NCBI GenBank assembly: GCA_005656395.1
Contig: SRSI01000010.1
Coordinates: 2,728,001-2,792,000 of the forward strand
Direction: 5' to 3'
Source of the DNA: Strongyloides papillosus
Taxonomy: Eukaryota; Nematoda; Chromadorea; Rhabditida; Strongyloididae
Length of the DNA stretch: 64,000 bases
The position numbers and the translations under genes are program-made. Below are positions 38,286 through 48,172 of the stretch, in pieces; position 1 is the first letter of the stretch, and every line of letters starts with the position of its first letter. The notes beneath the pieces were generated by a model, which made no database searches, was not told the DNA's origin, and saw nothing but the letters and a program-made list of their open reading frames with translations.

Positions 38286-39175
38286 AGTTATCTAAATTTT
38301 ATCATTTGTTATAAAATTTAGAAAAAACTTACTGGATATATTATTTCACCGCCTACTTAAAATCGCACAGAAAACTAAATATTAGGAAAATCAGAGGATA
38401 AATAATGATGATATCTTAAAGAATTATTATTACTATGTATTGAAATTAGAAAACGTCTTTCCAAATCTTAGTTTAAAATAAAATGTTTTGAGAGATGTCG
38501 CAAAATTAGATTATTTGAAATTACTACAGTCTTGCTGTACTTTTTACCTGACAATGAACTTTTTATTTAAAAATTTCACATACATTTCTATTCGGTTGAA
38601 AAGTCAAACGAAGTTACCAAACAATATTTACGAATTTGATCGCCAGAAAAAATAAAGGAGATAAAGGATATGTAACGAAAAAAGGCGAAGTATCAAAAAG
38701 TATAGTTTACTATAGAATTTTATTTTTGGAGTGAAAGATTAATGTTTGCAAAATTATGTTAAAAGATATGAAAGATTAAAAAGTTATCTAAATTTAGCAA
38801 ATCAAGTTGGAAAATACATTTTTAGTGTTCAAGTCAATAAAAATCTTCCATGTGCTTAAAAAAATCTTAGGAGAGTTATTAAATTAGAAAGTTAAAACAT
38901 ACCAAGTAACAGAATCTTACAAATAAAGTTCCAATATTTGGAAATTTTATTAATTGATAATTTAAATACAGGTATTTAAATTTATTCTTCATTATACTTA
39001 TAATCAAATAAATTTATGATTTCTCAATGGTAAGTGATACAAATTTACTAGATTGATAATAAAAAATGAATATAAATATCATTTAAAAATCAAATTAAGA
39101 AATGTCTATTGGTTATTTAATAATATACTTTACATGTCACTGAAAGACTCTTTTGTAATTATAATATTCTGATAG
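38286..39175. other. Divergent intergenic region
   Basis: 890 bp between two starts pointing away from each other. AT-rich, with no gene or repeat recognised. Confidence 0.5.
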
Positions 39176-39833
39176 ATGAATTGGAAAATATTACTTCTCT
39201 TCATAGCATCTTACCAATATCCTATGGTAGATTCATTTCGACCAGATGATGACAATGTAACAACCGAAAAATATCAACATAACAAAAATATATCTTCAGA
39301 AGAGTATTGGAAACCACACATTATACGTAAAGGAAGAAAAAACATAGAAAATTTAAGAATAAAGAGAAAAATGGGAGAAATGTATAACCAAGACGAAATA
39401 ACGGATTTCTATAAGATTACTCAAGCAATGTTCGATAAATTATCCAGTAATGAAAAACTAAAATTTATTTCTAAAAACATGCTTGCTCTTAATATCACTC
39501 CACAAGATGATTTAGATAGTGTAAAACAAAAAGAATCAGAAATTAATAAGAAAAACAAATATAATGAGATAAATGGTTTTATTAATTTTGTTTTCTTTAT
39601 TGGGTAAGTGCATTAAATTATTAAAAATTAAAAAAATTATCTTTAGATTATTGACATCTCTCATTTACTGTTTTTACATTTTCTGCCTCGGTTGCGCTGC
39701 GCCTTCGCAACCAGTGGCACAACCTTATTTCCATGAGTCAAACGTTAATGGATCAGCACCACCATCAATTTATCATTCTGTATATACACCTCCACCGGCA
39801 TATGATAACACGTTAGCAGGTGCCAGAAAATAA
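39176..39833 (+). CDS. Type I membrane protein with PPxY tail, unknown
   Basis: Exons 39176-39603 and 39647-39833 join across a 43 bp intron (GG|GTAAGT, CTTTAG|A) into 204 residues. An N-terminal signal peptide is likely (MNWKILLLFIASYQYP). The lumenal part of about 110 residues is charged and Asn/Lys-rich, with one or two N-glycosylation sequons (DDNVTTE, LNITPQ). The transmembrane helix at about 134-160 is split by the intron (INFVFFIG|LLTSLIYCFYIFC). A short tail contains GCAAPSQP and TPPPAYDNT. PPxY motifs recruit WW-domain proteins such as Nedd4-type ubiquitin ligases. The protein resembles nematode small shisa-like single-pass proteins only in layout, and I claim no orthologue. Confidence 0.65.
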
Positions 39834-40524
39834 CTTATTTTTAACATAGAATTAAATAATAAAATATATTTTTTCTAACTATATTTTGATAAAAAATATT
39901 ATTTATATGTTTACATTTAGTAGTAAATTCCAATTTAAATATATTTTATAGTATCGTATTCAAAAAATCATCAGTAAAGGGTTAATTTCTCTTTAAAAAA
40001 ATAATTGTCAATCAAAATTACAATAACTGGTAAGAGAATTATCTTATTGTAATGTTGAAGAATCATATAATTTAATTGATGTAATGTTTGTGGAAGTCTT
40101 AAATTCAGCAAACGGATATCTGGTAACTAGAATCACTATTTCTAACAAAAAATAATTGTTTAATTTTGCTAATACTTTTATTATGCATTTACAACAGTCA
40201 GCTTAGATACTATTGATCTATAAGTTTCAAGAAAAGAAAAAAACAAAGCATTAGTGGATGTTTCCATATCTTGATAATGCCCTAAAGTTCCAATAATTGC
40301 AAGTTACAGCACCGAGAAACAATTACATGTGACTACTTAAAGTTCAGTTGCTATCTGAGTTAAAATAAGCGTTAAGAGCCAATCAACAACAAAAAAAAAT
40401 TAAACGGTATATAACAAAAATTATTATTACATCTTAGATAGACAAAAATTATTATGTTATACAGTAAATGTACTTTTACTATAAATATTTATAAATCATA
40501 ATTTTCTTTTTACTGGGAGAATCA
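39834..40524. other. Convergent intergenic region
   Basis: AT-rich DNA between the PPxY gene (+) and the BTB relic (-). Nothing recognisable. Confidence 0.45.
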
Positions 40525-40915
40525 TTAATAGTTGAAACTTCTGTATTGTTGCAATAAATTTCTACATAAATCTGCTACCAATTCTTGGCACTCACGAACA
40601 AAAGCATTCCAATTCTCTGTATTCAATATATCTGGGGTATTGTTACAAAGAAATTCCAAGCAATTACTTTTTAATCTCTTAGCCGCATACACTTCAGAAA
40701 TTTTAAAATATTCGAAGGTGGTACCAATGTTCAAGGTATCGCATAGCGATTGTTCGGGCATTGCTTTTAAACCTTTAAAATTATACTTATCTGCTATTGC
40801 TAATATTTCAATAGTCATTTATTCAAGGTTTGATGTATTGTCTTTATAGATATAGTTGATCATTTCCTTTACTACTTCATAACGAAAATCTTTTATTTCG
40901 GGAGCATTTACACTA
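40525..40915 (-). pseudogene. BTB/SPOP-type adaptor relic (end of BTB and BACK region)
   Basis: The minus strand reads EIKDFRYEVVKEMINYIYKD, then NTSNLE, then a TAA stop at 40821-40819, then MTIEILAIADKYNFKGLKAM and onward to RNLLQQYRSFNY. The two parts together match the end of the BTB fold and the following BACK-like helices of SPOP/BATH proteins (pattern: ...EVVEEML.FIYTG..., ADKY.L..LK.MCE..L). The stop lies within this otherwise colinear match, and the MATH domain and first half of BTB are missing. Intact relatives bind substrates through MATH and CUL3 through BTB. A start at 40818 would encode only 97 residues without either surface. The relic ends upstream at a short perfect inverted repeat. 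Confidence 0.7.
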
Positions 40916-40939
40916 GCCTTTTCTTAAATAAGGCTAGTG
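40911..40939. repeat. Short perfect inverted repeat (hairpin)
   Basis: CACTAGCCTT at 40911-40920 is followed by nine bases and AAGGCTAGTG at 40930-40939. The arms are perfectly complementary and unusually GC-containing for this DNA. It coincides with the 5' edge of the BTB relic, so it may mark a break or repair joint. Confidence 0.7.
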
Positions 40940-41007
40940 TCCATACTCCCATAGAAAGAAGGTATGGGGAAGGTAACTACAAACCAAATTCAAAACAGAG
41001 CGCGGAC

Positions 41008-42000
41008 GATCCTAATGACAATAGAAAGAACAATTTCGAGTGTATAAAATTGGAAAGTATTTGCAATTCAATAAGGTTTATTGCTTGGTGAAACATAATT
41101 ACAAGGAAGATGATTATAGTGATGACAGTGGCGTGTAAAACGAAAGGATTCATTATTTTATTCTTTTTTTGGCTTATACCGAAGTAAAGTTTGATATCTT
41201 AGGGACACACTTACCATTATATTAAGATGTAATCAGTCTTCTATTTTATATAAAATATATTACAAAAAAGAAATAAAGATATGTTTAAATATATTTCAAA
41301 GTGTACAGCATTGAAAAGCATTAAACAATTATGGATAGCAAATGATAAAAAAAAATTAAGAAATAAAAATAAATTATTTATTTATACAATCCTCATACCT
41401 TTTGATGATAGTAATCTGGATCTTTGACAATAACAAAAAAAAACATTAATTCAATTCACAAGACAGGCATATCAGACTTTCTGGGCATCAGACAAAATAT
41501 TAGTCTTAAAGAATCCAAAAGAATATATACTTCTGGTAGTTTTAAAGTTCATAAAAACAGCTCTAATAATTATCCTGAAATCATTTACAATTTTTGTTGT
41601 CTTAAGAAGCAACTCAATACTACTGTGGTTGCAAACTATGTTCTCCTCGTCATTTCTATCGTTCAAGAATGCTATTGAAAGATGTGTGAGGAGAGCTTTA
41701 TTTTTTTTGTAGAAATATTCATATCATTTAGTGTTGTATAAAATAGAAATTCTACTTAAGAAATCTTCTACTCCTATACTTTCAAAAAACACTCCTTTTA
41801 GAGTTTTTACCGATAATAAGTTCAAATTTTTACATATTTTATTATCATCAAATCCTGTAGAAATACTTCTAATTTCTAATAGTTCTGTATTTGTTGTATC
41901 TCTCAAATAACTCCACAATAATTCAATGGTTCAGAAAGTTTGTATTTTGGCATTTGGTAAGGTTGGTAGATTATAGTGATGTTAATTATGATTTAGCCTT
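41008..42000. repeat. Duplicated segment, copy A
   Basis: By eye this stretch aligns, with substitutions and small gaps, to about 44170-45010. Shared landmarks include GAAAGAACAA, TGGAAAGTATT/TGGAAAAGTATT, CATTAATTCAATTC, and GTAGAAAT.TT.ATATCATTTAGT.TTGTATAA near the far end. Minus-strand frames at 41472-41666 and 41724-41918 are open, the latter faintly LRR/F-box-like (LLEIRSISTGF, FESIGVEDFL), but the frames are not shared with copy B. The segment therefore appears to be decayed gene or flanking DNA rather than a working gene. Confidence 0.6.
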
Positions 42001-43006
42001 ACATACTTCTGTTGGTAGCGAAATTTGAAAAACTTCTAACATTTCTTAGTTGATTCATTGGTATTTGAAATATTTTAATGTCATTTTCTCTACGCTTGTC
42101 TATCTAAAGTATTTTTATACTTCATTCTGTTGGTAATATTTGTTTATAACATTAACAATGTTGATATTGCGACATTTTGTGGCACCAAATCTGTAAAAAC
42201 TTCTGGTAATAAAGATATTTAGAAGTTTATAAAACTTTTTTCACCTTTTATGTCTCTTTAAGAATATATTTTCAAGATTAAAAACAAAAAAAACCTACCT
42301 TAAAGTACTTTCCTTTTGAAGATCTATTACCTTTGTTATGGCTAACATAACAGGCATAAAAATTAAAAGAAACTTTATCATCGTTCAGTTGTAATCTAGT
42401 GATAGATATTTCAAAAGCCAATATTTTATTTATATGAATATATTGTCATCCATAAGTTTGTAAAATTTTCTACATATCTTCTTGAAATTAAAAATTTCCT
42501 TTAACCTTGACTTTGCGGAGATATATATTAGCATATCGTTTGTGAGATCCTAGAATTTTGATCTCCTACAAGAAGGTGTTTCAGTTGACGTATGCATTTG
42601 AGGAAATTTAACAGTCCTTTAGAGTAAAATATTTAAAATATAACAAATCATTTATTTATCAAATAAAAAAATAATGACGATTAATGTAGATATCATCAGA
42701 TGAATCAGCAATAAATTCAGCTGAGACCAACTAACATATTACTTGTCAAAATAATTACTAAAAACTTTTTCGTTGATATAGGAATTTTTTATTGTGTAAT
42801 AGTCGAAAACAACCGAAAACGGTTGGCATACATTTTTCATTCCTCAATTACCTACTTCTTTATGTAAAATAATATTTATTACTAAGCCGTGGTCCAAAAA
42901 AAACACAATAAATAATTAAAAAAGGAATATATATTTAAACAAGTGTTCCTTAGTATGAGTAAGAATCTTACTAATAATTTCATAATCGGTGACCAAGTTC
43001 AATCTT
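42001..43006. other. Intergenic, possibly decayed gene sequence
   Basis: No intact coding sequence is seen. Short recurrent words such as TTCTGTTGGTA and CTTCTGGTAA suggest eroded repeats of the same family as the neighbouring duplicated segments, but I cannot reconstruct a protein. Confidence 0.35.
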
Positions 43007-44060
43007 CTACATCATAATATATCTCTTGATTTTATGCTTATTTCTGAGGCAATATTTACAATCCATAACAGATTCAAATAAGGCACTTCCTGAATAAGGC
43101 ATAGCGACTTCTTCTACATTCTCAAGGTCGCTGAGATCACTTCTTAAAATATCATGAAGACTTTTGAATTCTCCCTCATAAAATAAATCAAGATTGATTT
43201 CACAGTAATTACATTCATCCTCTTTTTTATGTGTTTGGTCCATCGTAAAAAATGTCTTGAAGAGATTCTTTAAAAATTCAATGTTCCATGATCCAATACC
43301 AAGAGACATCATATTTGGATTCTTTCTAAATATGTTAATAACCATATCAGCTGATAAAATCTTCGTTCCAGGGGACTCACGGATGGTAAAAGATTCAACA
43401 GTGTTGAAGGACGATAATGATAAGAGCGAGTTGACATACTCTGTTCCTTCTGAGGAAGCACATATATCGTAGATAGCAAACCACTTGATTGATGAAAATT
43501 TATCAATGAATATTCTGAAACTTGCAAAATTCTTTTCTTCAAGCTTGGAAATATGCAAGTCTCTGATGTTTGACCCTATCTCAAAAAGCTCCTCCAATAC
43601 GCTGAAAATATCGAAATTATCGGCGCCGAGTACATACAAGTGGTCGAGATTCTTCATATCAAACATTCTTAAGAAAGCAGTCAACTGTCCAACACTTTCA
43701 ATATTTATGACTTCCTGAAAAAAAAAAGTTGAACAAAATACTAATGGTCATCAAAACTATTACCTCGTGATCATGTATATTGACACGTGAGTCCTCGCCA
43801 CTTACACTTTTGAAAGTCATTTGGAGGAGAAATGGATATCTTTCATTTTTTCCATGTGTTATCGAAAATCCATGTAACTTTCTCCTGTCTAATAAGTGGT
43901 AGTTCTCGTGAATAATATTGTAGAAGCTTCTTGACTCAACCGTCGCATTGTGAATATGCACTTGAGGAAGTCTTTGTAAAATATGAGAAAAAACATCATT
44001 CGGAAGTACAAATGTACTATTTTGTTCTTCGGTGTCTTTCTCGTCAGAAATAGAATCCAT
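43007..44060 (-). CDS. F-box protein with LRR-like C-terminal region
   Basis: Exon 1 is 44060-43764 and exon 2 is 43714-43007 (49 bp intron, phase 0, acceptor TTTTTTCAG), giving 334 residues from MDSISDEKDTEEQN. An F-box-like motif lies at about 16-57 (FVLPNDVFSHILQRLPQVHI, VESRSFYNIIHENY). The rest has the irregular leucine pattern of the large nematode F-box families (NLDHLYVLGADNF, IRDLHISKLEE, FNTVESFTIRES, NMMSLGIGSWN). F-box proteins bring substrates to SKP1-CUL1 ubiquitin ligases. Such families expand and turn over quickly, which fits the decayed copies nearby. A C-terminal CKYCLRNKHKIKRY may be a disordered basic tail. The ATG at 44060 is preferred over longer open sequence upstream, which has no F-box-like character. 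Confidence 0.7.
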
Positions 44061-44169
44061 AATAGAACAAAAACTATATTTAAAACAACCCTGAAAAAAA
44101 TATTTAAACATTTTTGTATCGAAAGAACGTATCGAAAAAACGAGTACAAATAAAATCAAAAAATTTCTC

Positions 44170-45010
44170 ACGGTATTTCCAATGAAAATGAAAAGAACAA
44201 ATGTAAATGGATAGAGTGGAAAAGTATTCGTAATTTAATGATATTCATTGCATACTGAAACATCATTACGAGAAATGACTATTTTATAGTGTTGTAAGTG
44301 GCGTGTTAAAAAAATATATTCTTTGTTCCATTCTTTTTATACGACTATAGCAAAAAGATTTTGAAATCTACGAGACTTTTTTTTCAGCCTATAAGAAGTT
44401 AGTCAATTTTCGATTAACTATCCAATGTATTACGAAAAAGAAATAAAAATAAGTCTAAAGTACATTTCAAAGGGTAAAGTATTAAAAACATCAAACAATT
44501 ATAGATGGTTAAATGGTAGAAAAAGAAATAATGAGATAAAAATAAGTTGTGAATACATACAGTGCTCACTCTTCCTGATGACAATGATCTTTGATAATAA
44601 CAACAGAAACATTAATTCAATTCGTGAAGCAGGTATGACTGATTTTTCGGGCATTAATAATAGCATCGTTTTCAGAAGTATTGAAGGAGTATAAACTTCT
44701 GGTAATTTAGAAATTTCCAAAAACATCTATAATTATACTTGTGAAATCACCTGTAGTTTCGGTTATCTCAAGAAAGAACTCAATAATACTGTGATTACAA
44801 ACTGTGCCTTCATCCTGACCTGTACTGTTCATGTATATCATGGAAAGACATGTGAGGTGTTCTTCGTTTTTGTAGAAATGTTTATATCATTTAGTATTGT
44901 ATAAGTTGAAAATAAAACTCTCGCTTAAAAATTTTCCACCTCCCACATTCTGAAAAATTAATTCTCTTTAAAGTTGTTATTGATGATAAATCCGAATATT
45001 GATCTTGAGT
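44170..45010. repeat. Duplicated segment, copy B
   Basis: Counterpart of 41008-42000, offset by roughly 3.1 kb in the same orientation. It lies directly upstream of the F-box gene, while copy A lies upstream of the BTB relic. Short frames here (44425-44694 +, 44499-44726 -) are not conserved in copy A and are not called. Confidence 0.6.
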
Positions 45011-46182
45011 GTTACAGTTGTCTCCATCCGCTCAATTGATTTTTTTTATCGAGTTCTTTAACTTTCTTCTCACTTTTGTCAATTTCGTGAAATATGTTTT
45101 CGACATTCAAATAACATTTTAGATATTAATATTATAAACATCGCCTACCAATATTTATTGTTTTGTATTCATACTTGGTTATAATTTGTCTTTTGGATAA
45201 TTGGAAAGTTCTCTTTTGCTATTTTCATTGTAGTATAATTATAAAATATAAATCTTTCTAACAATTTTAGATATATTTATTTCTGGTAAAAAATGTTTTA
45301 CCATTATGTACTACATGAAATTAATTTACTATTAGTTTTATTATTAGATTTAATATCAAAAACAAAGAATCTTTCGTTTTTATACAATTTTCTTGATGTT
45401 ATATCGAAATATTAAAAATTTTTCTGAATGTATGTTTCCTTTAGAAGAGTAACCGATAAATTCTAATATTTTACTAGTTTCGGCATCATAACAATCATGT
45501 TGAATGTTTCATTTAACATTTTCTTCCATTTTACCACAAATGTCCAATTTTTTTTTTGTTAATTTTAAATTTTCCACAGTCATGAATTCTTACTGGTGAT
45601 TTATAGAATTTCTTTTCTAACCTAATTCAATTTAGTTTTTTTTGTTGATATCAAAAATTTTCTGTTATCTATCAAAATTATCACTAGACATGAAAGTCTC
45701 ATTTATGTTAATATATTTATATTTTATTCTAAAACATTTTGTTAAGGTGATATCTAAATGATTTATTTATAAAGTAGAATATTGGAAATTTTTCATTGTA
45801 TCTATTAAACGAACTATCTTTTTATCACTTATTAGACTATTTTTAAATAAATACACTGTAAAATAAATTAGCCTTTTCATTTATAAATGAAAAAAATTTT
45901 ATCAACAAAAAGAAATATTTATAATTTTCTAATTTCAACTAAAGACTTGAAAATTCAACAGTAAACATTCAAAGCAACAGGAAAATAATTTTTAGTTTAA
46001 TGAATATTTATAAATAGCGAATTTTCTTCAAAGATACGGTTATCTGATTTAAAAAATGTCTATTAATGTTTATTGTCTGAACTTAATTGCAGATATTACA
46101 ATAAAAAAAGAAATTAAATTTATATAGTTAAATATTTTAAATGTTACAATATTATTACGAAATTTGTGTTGCTTTGGTACCT
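45011..46182. other. Intergenic region
   Basis: AT-rich, with no gene recognised. Short words similar to those of the decayed F-box-like stretches occur, but nothing can be assembled. Confidence 0.4.
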
Positions 46183-47850
46183 TTACCACTTTTCCTTTAT
46201 ACCTTTCAATATTTTCTCTATTTCTAGCATTGTTGGGCGTTTAGCTGGATCTGAGATTAAACATTTGTGCTCAATGACATCAATTATTTCTGGAGGAACT
46301 GTCGGAGATGATTTTGGTTTTAGTCCTCTTCGAACTCCTACAATTATATCCGACATTTTCATATTTTCAAAAGGTTCTTTGCAATTATTAAAAAGTTCCC
46401 AAAGAAGTATTCCAAAGCTATATACATCTGTTTTAAAAGTGAAAATAGAATACTTTAGTGTTTCAGGAGATAACCAACGCAATGGAAGTAACGAATCTTT
46501 ACTATCCAGTTTAAATTCTTTTTCACCTTCCTTTAAAATAACAGCTTGCCCAAAATCTGATATTTTTACTTTTTTCTTCGCAAATACAAGACAATTTCTA
46601 GCCGCAATGTCTCGATGTATCCCAAACTTTGAATGAATATATACCAATCCCATTGAAGCATCAATAGCGAAATTTAAGAGATCTTTATTATCAATTTTCT
46701 TTTTTCTTCTCACATATTTCCGCAAACATCCGAAATTAGATAGTTCCATGATAATTAAAAATGGTTCTGATACAAAAGATGCTCCATAAAATTTAACAAC
46801 ATTTTCATGATTAAAGACACGCATTAGTCTAACTTCACTTAATGCTTCTGTTACAACGGCAATGTATTTATCAATATTTTTCGTTTTTGGAATTTTTATA
46901 GCAATACTAATATCAGATTTACCTTCACCTTGTTTCAAACTTCCTTTCCAAATTTCTCCAAATGTCCCCTGGCCTATTTTTTTAGTTATAATTATATCAT
47001 TTTTATCTATCTCCCATGATTGACGAGGAACAGGATTCTGAAGAATAACTTTTAGTTCAGGATGCAATGGTAATTTATTGGTTAACAATTTCTTTATTAA
47101 CGCCGAAATTGAATGACTTTTATTCTCAAATAATGTTACTTCTTTTTCTTTAACTTCTAAAACGAAATGAATTCTTTTGGTTTCCCATTTACATGATAAC
47201 ATTATCTTAAAATCTTTTACATTGACCATGTCAATACGAACCAAAAAACTTCCGTTTGTTGAGAGAAGTTCTTTTATGTCATCTTTTAACAATATTCCAT
47301 GAAACCATACTTCTTTTTGGAGTTGTTTGAAAATTTTAGATGACAATTCTGATGTATGTAAAAAAGATTTTGCCACTAATGGCTGATCTTTGTTAACTTC
47401 TTTATTACTTCCACTGTCCTTTGTTGGTACCATGACAGATTTAAGTGATGTATATTTTATTGGGACCCATGGACATTCTTTTCTATTTATTTCATCGCTT
47501 ATATTAACGTCGTGTTTAGGTAAATTATCTGGAAGCCCAACTACAGTAGGAGATTCTTCTAGATTTTTTTGGTTATCAGTCTCCTTTAGCAATTCTTTAT
47601 CCTTATCTTTATCTAAAGAATTTTTTTTCTCTTCTAATTCAGGTGGCGAAACAACTGTCTGGGTTAATACAGAAATTAAGGATTTCTGTTTACTTTTGTG
47701 TGCCTTTTTCTTTTTTTTGCTATTATTTTTCTCACTAATTTTATATTGTGATGCATCCGGTTTCACTTTAGTTTCTTTTCCATTACAAATCTTAATATAT
47801 TTTGTTTCGTTTTTTGTATTGTTTTTATTGGCACTATTTGATTTTTTCAT
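46183..47850 (-). CDS. Non-receptor tyrosine kinase, SH2 + kinase (Fer/Fes-type nematode family)
   Basis: Single exon, 555 residues. Residues 1-175 are disordered and Lys-rich (NNSKKKKKAHKSKQK). The SH2 domain starts at WFHG (182-185) with the phosphotyrosine-binding FLVR at 202-205. The kinase domain spans about 285-550: GQGTFGEIW at 293-301, AIK with K319, IHRDIAARN at 411-419, SDFG at 431-434, LPLRWLSPE at 455-463 and DVYSFGILLWELF at 475-487. HRDIAARN (RD followed by AAR) marks a tyrosine kinase, and SH2 directly before the kinase without an SH3 fits the nematode Fer/Fes-like expansion. All catalytic residues are present. The activation loop from DFG to SPE contains no tyrosine, so the usual autophosphorylation switch is absent. 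Many such nematode kinases are male/sperm-expressed; that is family knowledge, not visible here. Confidence 0.85.
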   Translation of the reverse strand: MKKSNSANKNNTKNETKYIKICNGKETKVKPDASQYKISEKNNSKKKKKAHKSKQKSLISVLTQTVVSPPELEEKKNSLDKDKDKELLKETDNQKNLEESPTVVGLPDNLPKHDVNISDEINRKECPWVPIKYTSLKSVMVPTKDSGSNKEVNKDQPLVAKSFLHTSELSSKIFKQLQKEVWFHGILLKDDIKELLSTNGSFLVRIDMVNVKDFKIMLSCKWETKRIHFVLEVKEKEVTLFENKSHSISALIKKLLTNKLPLHPELKVILQNPVPRQSWEIDKNDIIITKKIGQGTFGEIWKGSLKQGEGKSDISIAIKIPKTKNIDKYIAVVTEALSEVRLMRVFNHENVVKFYGASFVSEPFLIIMELSNFGCLRKYVRRKKKIDNKDLLNFAIDASMGLVYIHSKFGIHRDIAARNCLVFAKKKVKISDFGQAVILKEGEKEFKLDSKDSLLPLRWLSPETLKYSIFTFKTDVYSFGILLWELFNNCKEPFENMKMSDIIVGVRRGLKPKSSPTVPPEIIDVIEHKCLISDPAKRPTMLEIEKILKGIKEKW

Positions 47851-48172
47851 ATTTGAATATGTACATTAAGAAACAAAAATATAATACTAAATTTTGGTTG
47901 GTTTTTATGGAAATAATATAATTGTAAATTTTGAATAAAAAAATTCTTCCCTAAATTTCCATATATATAACTTCAATCAGTTATTGAGGTAATAATTTTT
48001 GGTTTATGATATTCAAAATTTTACAAAGAAATAGGAAATTAACCGGAATTTTTTATGCTAAAAAAATATATTGTTATTTAAAATTTATATATTGTAAGAA
48101 TATGACAAAAAATTATTAAAATACAGTTTTAATATAGATACACTAAATATTTGTGACTTCACAGAAATTTTG
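47851..48172. other. Intergenic region
   Basis: 322 bp spacer between the PARP-family gene and the kinase gene on the same strand. No further feature. Confidence 0.5.

Noticed and set aside
41424..41918. Three short frames in duplicated segment A
   Set aside because: Frames are not conserved in the matching segment at 44.2-45.0 kb, so selection on protein is unlikely.
44425..44726. Overlapping short frames in duplicated segment B
   Set aside because: Same reason; the alignment to segment A shifts frame.
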